In this document: one piece after another, positions 25,962 through 35,317 of the stretch
Layout of the letters: each line of letters begins with the position of its first letter
Numbering within the stretch: position 1 is the stretch's first letter
Assembly (NCBI GenBank): GCA_017993835.1
Contig: JAGOLX010000020.1
Span: 37,499 to 101,498, forward strand
Length of the DNA: 64,000 nt
Direction of reading: 5' to 3'
Source: Phycisphaerae bacterium
GTDB taxonomy: Bacteria; Planctomycetota; Phycisphaerae; Sedimentisphaerales; Anaerobacaceae
Notes under the pieces: model-generated
Told to the model about the DNA's origin: nothing
The model's input: only the letters and a program-made list of their open reading frames with translations
Database searches by the model: none
Position numbers and translations under genes: made by a program

Positions 25962-27002
25962 ATGAAGAGCGGATGTGGATTCTCAGTGTTGCTGTCGATG
26001 ATTGCTGGACTGGCGGGACCGCTGCGGGCGAGCGACTACGCGATCGGAGCGGACCTGTCGTTTCTTCGACAGGCCGAGCAGGGGGGCACGGCCTTCCAGG
26101 ACGAGGGACAGGCCAAGCCCGGCTTGCAGATCTTCAAGGATCACGGCTACAACTGGATTCGCCTGCGTCTGTTCCACACGCCGAACCGTCTGCCGAACAG
26201 TCTCAATTACACCATCGCACTGGCCCGGGATGCGAAGAAGCTCGGCTTCAAGTTCCTGCTGAATTATCACTATTCCGACACGTGGGCCGACCCTGCCAAG
26301 CAGTTCATCCCGAAAGCGTGGGAGGGCAAGTCGCACGAGGAACTCGTGCACGCGGTCTACGAGTACACGCAGGATACAATCCTGGCCTTCCGCGACGCCA
26401 ACGCCATGCCGGACATGGTCCAGATCGGCAACGAGATCAGCAACGGCATGCTCTGGCCCGACGGCAAGCTGCCCGACAACTGGGACAACCTCGCGGACCT
26501 GTTGCACGCCGGGATCGAAGGCGTGGAGGAGGGCCGAGGCGACGCTCCGCACCCGCTCATCATGATCCACATCGACAAGGGCGGCGACAAAGAACGCACG
26601 AAATGGTTCTTCGACAAGTGGCATTCGTATGGCATCAACTACGACGTCATCGGGCAATCGTACTATCCCTGGTGGCACGGCTCGCTCCTGGACCTCCGCG
26701 ACAACCTGATCTTCATGGCCAACGAGTACAAGAAGGACATCATTCTCGTCGAGGTCGCGTACAACTGGCGACCGGTCGAGTACCGTAAGAAGCTCGCGCC
26801 TTTTCCCGAGACGCCCGAAGGTCAGCGGCAATTCCTCGACGAGGTTCATCGGATGGTCCTCGCCACGCCGGGCAATCGCGGCAAGGGCGTCTTCTGGTGG
26901 GAGCCCGCTGTCCAGGGCCCGCTGCGAAGTCGCGGCTTCTTCGATGACGACGGCAATGCGCTACCCGTCATCACGGTCTTCGACCGCTACATGAGGCATT
27001 AG
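25962..27002 (+). CDS. Arabinogalactan endo-beta-1,4-galactanase (GH53)
   Basis: 346 residues with AAGGAAGGAGG before the ATG. A signal peptide (1-24, ending LRASD) leads to a single GH53 (beta/alpha)8 barrel: IGADLSFL, GYNWIRLRLFHTP, LLNYHYSDTWADP, QIGNEISNG with E158 as expected acid/base, and IILVEVAY with E264 as nucleophile. The enzyme cuts beta-1,4-galactan side chains of pectin and arabinogalactan outside the cell. No other galactan genes are adjacent; a small gene follows after 14 bases but is truncated by mobile-element debris. Confidence 0.95.
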   Translation: MKSGCGFSVLLSMIAGLAGPLRASDYAIGADLSFLRQAEQGGTAFQDEGQAKPGLQIFKDHGYNWIRLRLFHTPNRLPNSLNYTIALARDAKKLGFKFLLNYHYSDTWADPAKQFIPKAWEGKSHEELVHAVYEYTQDTILAFRDANAMPDMVQIGNEISNGMLWPDGKLPDNWDNLADLLHAGIEGVEEGRGDAPHPLIMIHIDKGGDKERTKWFFDKWHSYGINYDVIGQSYYPWWHGSLLDLRDNLIFMANEYKKDIILVEVAYNWRPVEYRKKLAPFPETPEGQRQFLDEVHRMVLATPGNRGKGVFWWEPAVQGPLRSRGFFDDDGNALPVITVFDRYMRH

Positions 27003-27016
27003 GAGACCGCTGCTAC

Positions 27017-27196
27017 ATGAATGCCAGACACGTACATATCATTATGACTGTCCTGGTCGTCGCAATGACCTCGTGCGTCGGTGTCCTGCTCATCCCATTT
27101 TGGACCCTTCATCGCATGTTTGCCCCAGGGCCTCGGATTGCCGATGTGAGGTATGGGCATGGTTTCCCTGCCTCCGCCAAGTCGTTGCTGATGTAG
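27017..27196 (+). pseudogene. Truncated small exported protein downstream of the galactanase
   Basis: A 59-codon frame with AGGAGA ten bases before its ATG. It opens like a signal peptide or lipoprotein (MNARHVHIIMTVLVVAMTSC, with Cys at 20) and continues IPFWTLHRMFAPGPRIADVR. Around 27180 it runs into IS1380-derived sequence read on the other strand and stops there (SLLM). It was probably the second gene of the galactanase operon before insertion. The original length and function cannot be recovered. Confidence 0.55.
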
Positions 27197-27570
27197 AAGA
27201 AGCAGCGGATCTCGTCGAACAGTCGCTGCTGGCCCTGCGCCACGGACAGGTTCTTGCGCAGCACGACGATGCGGTAGATCTTGTGGCACTTCGTCGGACG
27301 GGAGTCGAACTCGGCTACCTGCTCGGACTGCAAATGCACGTCCTCGTACCCCCGCTCTCGGACGATCCGCTTCTTGACGTTCGCAGACCGCTGTCTCGGC
27401 TCCGTGCGAACCTCATACTTGGAAGGCCGGTGCAAGGGCTGCCAGAGGCCTTCCGGCAGGCCCTCCGCCAAGGTGACCCGATTGGGCATTGCGTCGATCC
27501 CGAAGACGAAGCAGACCTCGGGTCGGTCATCCCAGCGATCCAAGTGTTCGGTCTGGCTGAAGTCCGTGTC
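27180..27570 (-). mobile_element. IS1380-family transposase remnant
   Basis: About 130 codons on the minus strand match the conserved middle of IS1380 transposases: DTDFSQTEHLDRWD, VFGIDAMPNRVTLAE, KYEVRTEPRQR, VKKRIVRERGYED, then RIVVLRKNLSVAQGQQRLFD and FFYISND. The N-terminal third and the C-terminal part are missing and no terminal inverted repeats are seen, so it is dead. It is joined in frame to the DnaJ-like remnant on one side and abuts the truncated galactanase-operon gene on the other. Confidence 0.88.
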
Positions 27571-28092
27571 GCCCCCGCCACTGCCTGCCTGGCCTTTGCC
27601 CGCGAGACGGATGAGCTGCGCTTCCCGAACGCCGGATGGGATCTCCACCCGCAAGGTCTGAGTGACCGATTGCCCGGTGTGCGGATCGGCACGCTGCAGA
27701 TGAATCATGCGCGTCGAACCGTGCAGAACTTCGTCGAGCGTCACCAGGATGTCGCCCTCGATATCCTGGCCGCGTTGGGCGAGTGTCTCGCCTCCTGCGC
27801 CATCCTCTCGTGTTCGGCCGAAACCGCCGGATGGACAGCCGTGACTGCCGAAGAACTGCTCGAAGAAGCCGCTGAAGCGCGTGCCCTTGAAATGGAATTC
27901 CGAAGCATCTGGGTGACCTCCACTGAATCCGCCCTGCGGCGGCGCCGGCTGCCGTTCCGGATGGTTCCAGTTGGCTCCCAACTGATCGTACTTGGGCCGT
28001 TTCTTGGGGTCGCTGAGGACCTCGTTGGCCTCGTTGATTTCCTTGAACTCTGCCTCGCCCGTGATTTTGTCTTTGGCAACTCGTATAAAAGC
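27568..28092 (-). pseudogene. DnaJ/CbpA-like co-chaperone remnant
   Basis: In frame with the transposase remnant, the minus strand reads AFIRVAKDK, then FKEINEANEVLSDPKKRPKY and DQLGANW, a G/F-rich segment (GGFSGGHPDASEFHF, FSGFFEQFFG) and a C-terminal-domain start (DIEGDILVTLDEVLHG, VEIPSGVREAQLIRLAGKG). This is the CbpA/DnaJ order, but the first helices and the essential HPD motif of the J domain are gone, a stop precedes the remaining part, and the substrate-binding domain is cut by the transposase junction. It cannot stimulate DnaK. Confidence 0.85.
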
Positions 28093-28631
28093 ATGTCACA
28101 AGAAGCGATTCTCTCCGAAAAACCCTTACCGCGCCAGTCCAATTTGCCTAAGGTGCACGCTGGCCCTGCCCGGAAACGAAGCGGGTGGCCGTCTGCATCG
28201 GGCCGGAGCATGGGACCGTCGGCCCGGAATTGGTGAAGGAGGCGGCGTGCGTCAGAGGCATGGACTCCTGCCCGCGATCGGAGCCCGTCCTCGACTTGAT
28301 CGGCGCGGGCATGGTAGGCTGGCTGCGGAGACGCGGGACGCTGTAGACATTTTGGAGTCTCACTATCAAGGGGCCGTGGGGTGAGTAACGGGGTCGCATC
28401 TGGGATCTCCATGGGCATTCTCCCGTTTGCACCTTCGTGTGATCCCTGCGGCAGGCGGAGCATATCCTGCAAGCCAATTCGTCGTGCGTCGGAACCGTGG
28501 ATTCCCGCTTCCGCGGGAATGACAAGGCGGAGGATCTCTGCGGTCTTGGCGTCCCTGCTCACGTGGGTTCACCGGCTGGTTTGCAGGGGGCGGGTGGGCT
28601 CTGCCGGCGGACAATGCCGGCTGGACGAGGC
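28093..28631 (+). other. Intergenic debris upstream of the V/A-ATPase operon
   Basis: About 540 bases without a supportable gene. The first part continues the scar left of the DnaJ remnant; the middle carries a dispersed palindromic repeat (28499-28527). Confidence 0.5.
28499..28527 (+). repeat. Dispersed palindromic repeat, short copy (B)
   Basis: GGATTCCCGCTTCCGCGGGA followed by ATGACAAG, the same palindrome and tail as copy A. Confidence 0.7.
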
Positions 28632-28661
28632 TTGACCCGTTGCGACGGTCTGGCCTATAAT
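28632..28661 (+). promoter_or_regulatory. Promoter of the V/A-ATPase operon
   Basis: TTGACC and a perfect TATAAT with an 18-base spacer, 71 bases before the first start codon. Confidence 0.7.
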
Positions 28662-28732
28662 CGCCGAATGTGGGTTTCCTCGCCCAGGTTGTCATGGGCC
28701 GTATCCGGAAGGATTACAGGGGACAGGACCGT

Positions 28733-29065
28733 ATGAGGAAGATCGTCAAGGAGATCCTGGAGACGGAGTCGAGGATCGGGGAGATCCTCCAGCAGGCCCG
28801 CCAGCAGGCGTCGGAGATGCGGCTGGCGGCCGACCGGGAGGCGTCCGAGCGGGCCGCGGGGGCCCGTCAGCAGGCCCGAGGGATCGTGCAGGCCGCGGAG
28901 GAGGAGGCGCAGCGCGAGTCCGAACGGCTTGCGGCCGAGACCCTCGAACAGGCCGAGCGGCAGGCCCAGGCCCTGCTCGACGGCAAGGCGAAGGCCATCG
29001 AGGGCCTGGTGACCCGGATCTGCAACGCCATCCTGAGCGTCGAGCCTGAAATGGACGGGCCGTGA
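28733..29065 (+). CDS. V/A-type ATPase subunit H/G (peripheral stalk)
   Basis: 110 residues, almost entirely a charged coiled coil (ILETESRIGEILQQARQQAS through EQAERQAQALLDGKAKAIEG) ending in a short membrane-free helix. Size, composition and place at the head of the ATPase operon match subunit H (AhaH/AtpH, also called G), which pairs with subunit E in the peripheral stalk. Sequence identity in such coiled coils is low, so the assignment rests mainly on context. The stop shares one base with the subunit C start. Confidence 0.8.
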   Translation: MRKIVKEILETESRIGEILQQARQQASEMRLAADREASERAAGARQQARGIVQAAEEEAQRESERLAAETLEQAERQAQALLDGKAKAIEGLVTRICNAILSVEPEMDGP

Positions 29066-30132
29066 TGGCAGGTCCGTTGGCCAAATACTCGCTGGTGAAC
29101 GCCAAGCTGCGTGCGCGGATCAGCAAGATCCTGCCCGATCGAGTCTTTCAGCAGTTGGCGAGGGCCCCCTCGCTGGAGGCGGCGCTGGCCCAGTTGCGCG
29201 AGACGCCCTTCGCCCGACTCGATGAGATCTACTCGGCGACCGGGGATCTCCGCCAGGCGGAGCTGGAACTGCTCCGGGACGAGATCGATCTGTATCGCAA
29301 CCTCAAGGGCCATCTGCATCGCGAGTCCGTCGAGCTGGTGGACGCCTTGCTGTGCCAGTTCGAAATCGACAATCTCAAGAACGCGATCCGGGTCTTCTTC
29401 GACCGGGTGGTCCGCGGCCGGCCGGCGGAGCCCAGCGCGCACTATATCCTGTACGAGCCCATCCTGCACGACATTCCGATGGACATCGTGGTGAACGCCC
29501 AGGGCTTCGACGAGATCGCGGGGGTGTGCGAGGGCACGCCGTACAGCCTGATTATCCGCAAGTACAGCCACACGGCGGAGTCGGAGGGCTCGCTGTTTCG
29601 CCTGGAGATCGCCCTCGATCACTTCTATTACGCCAATCTCCTGTCGGCCATCGGGCGTCTGGACCGGCGGGATCGGGCCATCGCGGAGCGGCTGGCGGGT
29701 GTGCGGATCGACCTGCAGAACATCGACTGGATCATCCGGCTTCGCAGCTTCTACGATCTGCCGATGGAGACCGTCCTGGCGGCGATCGTCCCCGGCGGGT
29801 TCAATCTGAGCAAGGCCGCGATCAGCGAGCTGTACAGCGCCCAAAACGTCACGTCCATCCTGCAGGAGTTCGTCAAGGCGCGGTATCCGGGCCTGTCGGC
29901 GCTGCTATCCTCGCAGGTTTCGGACAGCGTCTCCCGCCTGCTCCTGATCCGACGGATCATGGAGGAGATCATGAGACAGGAGGTCCAGCGGATCCTGGCG
30001 GGCTATCCGTTCACGGTCGGCATCATCGTCGCGTATTTCGTGCTGAAGAAGAACGAGCTGGATCGGGTCCGCATCGTCCTCAACGCGCACCAGCAGGGGC
30101 TCCAGCCGGAGCGGATCGAGGGCCTGATATGA
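29065..30132 (+). CDS. V/A-type ATPase subunit C (V0 subunit d-like)
   Basis: 355 residues. The all-helical V-ATPase C/d fold is indicated by YSLVNAKLRARISKIL at the start, repeated helix bundles, ELVDALLCQFEIDNLKNAIR, and LLIRRIMEEIMRQEVQRILA, PFTVGIIVAYFVLKKNELDR and IRIVLNAHQQG at the end, which is the family signature. The protein forms the funnel that links the central stalk to the K ring. ATG overlaps the H stop; its own stop overlaps subunit I by four bases (ATGA). Confidence 0.93.
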   Translation: MAGPLAKYSLVNAKLRARISKILPDRVFQQLARAPSLEAALAQLRETPFARLDEIYSATGDLRQAELELLRDEIDLYRNLKGHLHRESVELVDALLCQFEIDNLKNAIRVFFDRVVRGRPAEPSAHYILYEPILHDIPMDIVVNAQGFDEIAGVCEGTPYSLIIRKYSHTAESEGSLFRLEIALDHFYYANLLSAIGRLDRRDRAIAERLAGVRIDLQNIDWIIRLRSFYDLPMETVLAAIVPGGFNLSKAAISELYSAQNVTSILQEFVKARYPGLSALLSSQVSDSVSRLLLIRRIMEEIMRQEVQRILAGYPFTVGIIVAYFVLKKNELDRVRIVLNAHQQGLQPERIEGLI

Positions 30133-32153
30133 TCTTCACCAGCCGGATGACGCAGTTGTTCGCGGTGGTCCTGCAGAAGGACGCCGAGCGGGTCACCGAA
30201 TCGCTCTTGGGCGAGGGCGTGATGCAGTTCATCAGCACGTCGGAGATCGGCGAGCCGGCGCAGCACGCGGCGCCGGTCGTCGCCGGGGTCCAGGCGTCTC
30301 TCACGGAGATCTCCGACCTCCGCAAGCGGATCGAAGGGCTGCTGCACACGGTCGGTGTCATCCCGTCGCCGCCCAGCCAGACGGATTTGACGCGCCGGGT
30401 GGCCGTCGATCTGGAGAAGGAAAAAGGCCTGCTGACTCGGATCGACACGGAGCGAACCGCCATTCGCGAGAGGCAGCGGGAACTTCAGCAGGAGGTTCTG
30501 AAGCTCGAAGACATCCGCAGGCAGATGGTGCTCTACGGCGCGGGGCTCTCGGACATCACCGCATCGGCGCCGCGGTCCTTCATCGCCATGCAGACCGGCA
30601 AAATCGCGGGATCGAATGCGAGCCGATTCGAGGAGGGACTGAGGGAGTTCCCCTCGGTGAGCATCCCGGTCGGTCGGGAGCGCGACAGCGTCCACTACCT
30701 GCTGATCTCCATGAAGCGGGACGCGGAGAGAGTGCAGCGGGTCCTCGACGGCGCGGGGTGGGTCCCCATCGAGTTGCCCGAGGAACTCAGGTCGGTCAAG
30801 GAGGACGCGTTCAAGGAACTGTCCGCGAAGATCGAGACCCTGGCCGAAGAACAGAAGAAGCTGGAGACGCAGGCGGACGATCTGGTCAAGCGGGAGGTTC
30901 CGCACCTGCGCGAGGTCTGGAGCCATCTGCGGGTCAGCGAATTGCTGCACCGGATTCAGACGCACTTTACGCCGGTGTCGCGGACGATGGTCTTCACCGG
31001 CTGGCTGCCCGCGGAGAAGCAGGCCCGCCTGACGGAGGCGATCCGCCGGGCGAGCGAGGGCCGATGCTACCTGGAGTGGCACGAGGCCTCCGGGCGGGAC
31101 CCGCTCGGCGACGAGGTCCCGGTGCGTCTCGACAATCCGCGGGTGCTGGCGCCCTTCCAGATGCTGGTCAGCAATTTCGGGGTCCCGCGATACGGCACGA
31201 TCGATCCGACGCCGCTGGTGATGCCCTTGTATCTGGCGATGTTCGGGCTCATGTTCGCGGACGTCGGGCAGGGCCTCGTTCTGATGTCGCTGGGCGTTCT
31301 GGGACTGGTCCTGCCCAGGATTCGGGCGGCAGGGAGGGGGTGGCATCAGCTCTCCTGGCTGATTGTGTGGTGCGGCCTGTCCTCGGTCTTCTTCGGCCTA
31401 CTGTTCGGCTCCTTCTTCGGCATGGCGGTCCTGGAGCCGCTGTGGTTCGATTTCCACGGGATCGTCACGGGCCATCAGCCCGAGGGCTCCGCTGTGAAAG
31501 ACGTGTTCGACATTCTGGCCATCACGATCTACTTCGGCATCACGGTCATCGGGATCGGCCTGCTGTTCAACTGGGTGAACATCGTCCGCACGGGCAAATG
31601 GGCGGAACTGATCTTCGACAAGGGCGGCGTCCTCGGCGCCTGGATGTACGCCGGCGGGATCTACGTCGCCTTCTATCTGGTCGCGCACGACTACGGGCAG
31701 TTCCCGTCGCGCGGGCGGCTGCTCCTGCTGGTCGGATTGCCCGCGATCCTGCTGCTGCTGAAAGAGCCGTATCATCGTTGGTGCCGGGAGGGCGAGCCAT
31801 CTGCCTCCCGGACGAATCCCGTCCTGGCGGCGCTCAACGCGATGATGCACTGGGTCGTCGAGCTGCTGGAGATCTTCAGCGGCTACCTGTCCAACACGCT
31901 GTCGTTCATGCGAGTCGCGGGACTGGGCATCGCGCACGTCTGCCTGATGATCAGCTTCTTCACGCTGGCCGAGATGACGTCGGGGATCGCTTCGATTCTC
32001 CTGCTCATCCTCGGCAATATCCTGGTGATTGCCCTGGAGGGCCTCTCGGCGGGCATCCAGGCGTTGAGGTTGAGCTATTATGAGTTCTTCACGAAGTTCT
32101 TTCACGGAACCGGGAAACTGTACACGCCCATTTCGCTGGACAGCGAGGGGTAG
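30129..32153 (+). CDS. V/A-type ATPase subunit I (membrane subunit a)
   Basis: 674 residues. The N-terminal 340 residues are the cytoplasmic coiled-coil domain that meets the peripheral stalks (EKEKGLLTRIDTERTAIRER, VRERDSVHYLLISMK-like strands). The C-terminal half has seven to eight membrane helices (starting VMPLYLAMFGLMFADVGQG) with the essential half-channel arginine in SNTLSFMRVAGLGIAH, followed by LEGLSAGIQALRLSYYEFFT and KFFHGTGKLYTPI. It carries the ion half-channels next to the K ring. The start overlaps the subunit C stop (ATGA). Confidence 0.96.
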   Translation: MIFTSRMTQLFAVVLQKDAERVTESLLGEGVMQFISTSEIGEPAQHAAPVVAGVQASLTEISDLRKRIEGLLHTVGVIPSPPSQTDLTRRVAVDLEKEKGLLTRIDTERTAIRERQRELQQEVLKLEDIRRQMVLYGAGLSDITASAPRSFIAMQTGKIAGSNASRFEEGLREFPSVSIPVGRERDSVHYLLISMKRDAERVQRVLDGAGWVPIELPEELRSVKEDAFKELSAKIETLAEEQKKLETQADDLVKREVPHLREVWSHLRVSELLHRIQTHFTPVSRTMVFTGWLPAEKQARLTEAIRRASEGRCYLEWHEASGRDPLGDEVPVRLDNPRVLAPFQMLVSNFGVPRYGTIDPTPLVMPLYLAMFGLMFADVGQGLVLMSLGVLGLVLPRIRAAGRGWHQLSWLIVWCGLSSVFFGLLFGSFFGMAVLEPLWFDFHGIVTGHQPEGSAVKDVFDILAITIYFGITVIGIGLLFNWVNIVRTGKWAELIFDKGGVLGAWMYAGGIYVAFYLVAHDYGQFPSRGRLLLLVGLPAILLLLKEPYHRWCREGEPSASRTNPVLAALNAMMHWVVELLEIFSGYLSNTLSFMRVAGLGIAHVCLMISFFTLAEMTSGIASILLLILGNILVIALEGLSAGIQALRLSYYEFFTKFFHGTGKLYTPISLDSEG

Positions 32154-32169
32154 GGAAAGGGTCGAGCCT

Positions 32170-32541
32170 ATGGATGATGCGGAAAGCAAGCTGAAACTGA
32201 ACATCACGCAGAGCCTGGTCGTGCTGGCCACGGTGATGGCTATCGTCGCGACTGTGTTCTGCACCAGTGTGTTCGGCGCCACGGGCGAATCGCAGCAGGC
32301 CGCGGCGCAGGTGGTGAAGCCGCCGGAGAACGTCAAGTACGGCCTGATCGCAGCGTCCATTGCCTTCGGCCTGGGCGCGATCGGCGCCGGGATCGCCATT
32401 TCGCACGTCGGCGCCGCCGCGATGGGCGCGGTGGCGGAAAAGCCGCAGATCGCCGGCCAGGCGCTGATCTTCGTCGCCCTGGCGGAAGGTCTGGTCGTGT
32501 TCGGTTTCATCACGGCCCTGATGATTCTGGGCAAGGTGTAG
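32170..32541 (+). CDS. V/A-type ATPase subunit K (rotor ring c subunit)
   Basis: 123 residues with an N-terminal signal-like helix (QSLVVLATVMAIVATVFCT), a Gln/Ala linker and one helical hairpin: GLIAASIAFGLGAIGAGIAI and ALIFVALAEGLVVFGFITAL. The ion-binding Glu is in LAEGLVVFG. The layout resembles Thermus-type K subunits (signal-like helix plus one hairpin), where the motif is LPETLVIFG. The Gln/Thr residues of Na+-type V-ATPases are not seen, so proton coupling is more likely; this is inference from motif only. Confidence 0.93.
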   Translation: MDDAESKLKLNITQSLVVLATVMAIVATVFCTSVFGATGESQQAAAQVVKPPENVKYGLIAASIAFGLGAIGAGIAISHVGAAAMGAVAEKPQIAGQALIFVALAEGLVVFGFITALMILGKV

Positions 32542-32548
32542 AGGGCCC

Positions 32549-32854
32549 ATGAAGTACTCGGTTCTAGGGGACGAGGATACCGTGCTCGGCTTCGAGATGG
32601 TCGGGGTGTCCGGAAAGACGGCCCGGAACGCCGAGGAGGCGCACCGCGCCTTCGTCTCGATGATCGAGGATCGGGAGGCCGGCATCATCATCATCACCGA
32701 ACGCGTCGCGGACATGATCCGCCCGCTCGTGGACAAGTACCTGTTCACGGCGAGCTTCCCGTTGATCGTGGAGATCCCGGACCGCAAAGGCCGGGAGCCG
32801 GATCGGCCGGGAATCCGGGAACTGGTCAACGCGGCCATCGGAATTCGATTGTGA
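32549..32854 (+). CDS. V/A-type ATPase subunit F
   Basis: 101 residues, the family length. Rossmann-like fold with SVLGDEDTVLGFEMVGVSG at the start and GIIIITERVADMIR in the middle, then PLIVEIPDRKG, all typical of subunit F, a central-stalk regulator that binds subunits D and A/B. Separated by seven bases from subunit K. Confidence 0.95.
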   Translation: MKYSVLGDEDTVLGFEMVGVSGKTARNAEEAHRAFVSMIEDREAGIIIITERVADMIRPLVDKYLFTASFPLIVEIPDRKGREPDRPGIRELVNAAIGIRL

Positions 32855-32870
32855 CAGGGTGCAGCATCGC

Positions 32871-33509
32871 ATGGAACCACAGGAGCAGGACAAGACGTCG
32901 CTGATCTCGGACATCGAGTCCGACGCCAAGGCGGAGGCTGCCGCCATCGTCAAAGAGGCCGAGACCCGGGTCGCTGAGAAGAAACGGTTCGTCCAGCAGC
33001 AGGTCGAGTCGATCCTGAACGAGGCCCGCGCCCGAGCCCAGGATCGGGCGGAGACGATCCGCAAAAAGGCGGTCTGGGCCGCCCAGCGGGAGGCCAAACG
33101 CCGGTCGCTCCGCCAACGGGCCGACGTCACGCAGGATGTTCTGGATCGAGTCGAGAAACGTCTGGCGGCCCTGATCGACGAGCCGGCGTATCGGTCCTCG
33201 CTCGTGGACTGGATCGCCCAGGCGGCCGTGGGCCTGGACGCGGACCGCGCGGACGTCAACGCCTCTGAGAAGGAGTGTGCCCGGATTGACGAGGGACTGC
33301 TCTCGGAGGCGGCACGGAAGGTCCAGGCCGCCGCCGGCCGGCAGGTTGTCCTGGAGTTGTCTGCGGCGCCGCCCCTGGCGGGTCAAGGTGTCGTCCTGAC
33401 AGCTTCCGACGGGCGGACCGCCTTCAACAACCAGGTCAAGACGCGGATGCTGCGGAACCGTCGCAGGATTCACGCGATGATACACGATTGTCTGTTTGCG
33501 AATGAGTAG
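32871..33509 (+). CDS. V/A-type ATPase subunit E (peripheral stalk)
   Basis: 212 residues from the ATG at 32871; a GTG four codons upstream is less well spaced. Residues 8-105 form a long coiled coil (SDAKAEAAAIVKEAETRVAE), and the C-terminal globular domain ends GVVLTASDGRTAFNNQVKTR and LRNRRRIHAMIHDCLF, the conserved closing pattern of subunit E. It pairs with subunit H in the peripheral stalk and caps the catalytic head. Two bases separate it from subunit A. Confidence 0.93.
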   Translation: MEPQEQDKTSLISDIESDAKAEAAAIVKEAETRVAEKKRFVQQQVESILNEARARAQDRAETIRKKAVWAAQREAKRRSLRQRADVTQDVLDRVEKRLAALIDEPAYRSSLVDWIAQAAVGLDADRADVNASEKECARIDEGLLSEAARKVQAAAGRQVVLELSAAPPLAGQGVVLTASDGRTAFNNQVKTRMLRNRRRIHAMIHDCLFANE

Positions 33510-33511
33510 AT

Positions 33512-35317
33512 ATGACGCAGAGGATCATAGGACGTGTCAGGCGGGTGAACGGTCCCGTCATCGAGGTGATGGGGATCAGCGACGCCCGGATGTTCGAGCT
33601 GGTCCGGGTCGGCGAGGAAGGGCTCGTCGGCGAGCTGATCAAGCTCGAAGCCGACAGCGCCGTCGTCCAGGTCTACGAGGACACGACGGGCATCGCGCCA
33701 TCCGATCCCGTCTACGGGACGGGCATGCCGCTGTCGGTGGAGCTCGGTCCCGGCATGGTGGGCACGATCTACGACGGGATTCAGAGGCCCCTGGAGGCGA
33801 TCCGTGCAATATCGGACATCTACATCCGGCGGGGCATCACCGTCCCCTCGCTGAATCGCGAGAAGAAATGGCATTTCGTCCCGTCCGCCAAGGCTGGGGA
33901 CCGCCTGGCAGGCGGCGCGATTCTCGGCACGGTCCAGGAGACCGGAAACGTCCTGCACAAGATCCTCGTCCCGCCCGGCGACGAAGGCGTTCTCGAATCC
34001 ATCGTTGCGGAGGGGGACTACACCGTCGAGGATCGCATCGCGGTCCTGAAGACCCCCGATGGGCGGACGCAGGACCTGTTTCTGATGCACCGATGGCCCA
34101 TCCGCGTGCAGCGTCCCGTTCGCAGCCGCCTGGCTCTCGACATTCCGCTCGTCACCGGCCAGCGAGTGATCGACACGCTGTTCCCTGCGGCCAAGGGCGG
34201 CACCGTCTCCATCCCCGGCGGCTTCGGCACCGGCAAGACGATGACGCAGCAGGCCATCGCCAAGTGGTGCGACGCCGATCTGATCGTCTACATCGGCTGC
34301 GGCGAGCGCGGCAACGAGATCACCGATGTCCTGACCGAGTTCCCCAAGCTGGTGGACCCGCGCACCGGGCGGTCCCTCATGGAGCGGACCATCCTGATCG
34401 CCAACACGTCGAACATGCCCGTGTCCGCCCGCGAGGCCAGCATCTACACCGGCATCACCATGGCGGAGTACTTCCGCGACCAGGGCTACGACGTCGCGGT
34501 CATGGCCGACTCGACGTCGCGATGGGCGGAGGCCCTCCGCGAGCTGTCGGGGCGCATGGAGGAGATGCCCGCGGAGGAGGGCTTCCCGGCGTACCTGCCG
34601 ACCCGGATCGCGGAATTCTACGAGCGGGCGGGCTCCATGGAGACGCTGGGCAGCGGACGCGGGTCCGTCACGATCATCGGCGCGGTCTCCCCGCCGGGCG
34701 GGGACTTTTCGGAGCCTGTGACGCAGCACACGAAGCGGTTCATCCGCTGCTTCTGGGCCCTCGACCGCGGCCTGGCCAACGCACGCCACTATCCCGCCAT
34801 CTCCTGGCTCGACAGCTACAGCGAGTACCTCGGGGACGTGATTCCCTGGTGGGAGCGGCAGGTGGGCGCCGAATGGGCGGCCGACCGGACGGAGATCATG
34901 GACCTGCTGCACCGCGAGGTCCGCCTGCAACAGGTGGTCAAGCTGGTGGGACCCGATGCGCTGCCCGATACCCAGCGGTTCATCCTCGAAGTGTGCTCGC
35001 TGTTCAAGAACGCCTTTCTCCAGCAGAACGCCTACGACAAGATCGACGCCTTCTCGGTGATCCGCAAACAGGCGAGGATGCTGCACATCCTCGTCGCGTA
35101 CTGGAAGCGGGGCTCCGCTGTCATCCGCGACGGCGCGACCCTGATGGAGGTCAAGAAGCTGAAAGTGTACCAGGAGATCATGCGAATGAAGTTCTCGCTC
35201 GCCAACGACGATCTCGCGGGGTTCGACAAGATCGAAGCCCACCTGGAACGAGCCATGGACCAGTTGGAGGCCCTGCATGCCCGAGATGCGAAACCGACGT
35301 CTGCTGTCCGGACGTGA
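33512..35317 (+). CDS. atpA: V/A-type ATPase catalytic subunit A
   Basis: 601 residues, full length. It has the N-terminal beta-barrel ([15 protein letters not shown]), the bulge region specific to V/A-type A subunits (about 110-200), the Walker A motif GGFGTGKT at 236-243, the catalytic glutamate region [13 protein letters not shown], and [20 protein letters not shown]. It hydrolyses or makes ATP at the A/B interface. The last 41 bases are shared with the start of subunit B. Confidence 0.98.
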   Translation: MTQRIIGRVRRVNGPVIEVMGISDARMFELVRVGEEGLVGELIKLEADSAVVQVYEDTTGIAPSDPVYGTGMPLSVELGPGMVGTIYDGIQRPLEAIRAISDIYIRRGITVPSLNREKKWHFVPSAKAGDRLAGGAILGTVQETGNVLHKILVPPGDEGVLESIVAEGDYTVEDRIAVLKTPDGRTQDLFLMHRWPIRVQRPVRSRLALDIPLVTGQRVIDTLFPAAKGGTVSIPGGFGTGKTMTQQAIAKWCDADLIVYIGCGERGNEITDVLTEFPKLVDPRTGRSLMERTILIANTSNMPVSAREASIYTGITMAEYFRDQGYDVAVMADSTSRWAEALRELSGRMEEMPAEEGFPAYLPTRIAEFYERAGSMETLGSGRGSVTIIGAVSPPGGDFSEPVTQHTKRFIRCFWALDRGLANARHYPAISWLDSYSEYLGDVIPWWERQVGAEWAADRTEIMDLLHREVRLQQVVKLVGPDALPDTQRFILEVCSLFKNAFLQQNAYDKIDAFSVIRKQARMLHILVAYWKRGSAVIRDGATLMEVKKLKVYQEIMRMKFSLANDDLAGFDKIEAHLERAMDQLEALHARDAKPTSAVRT

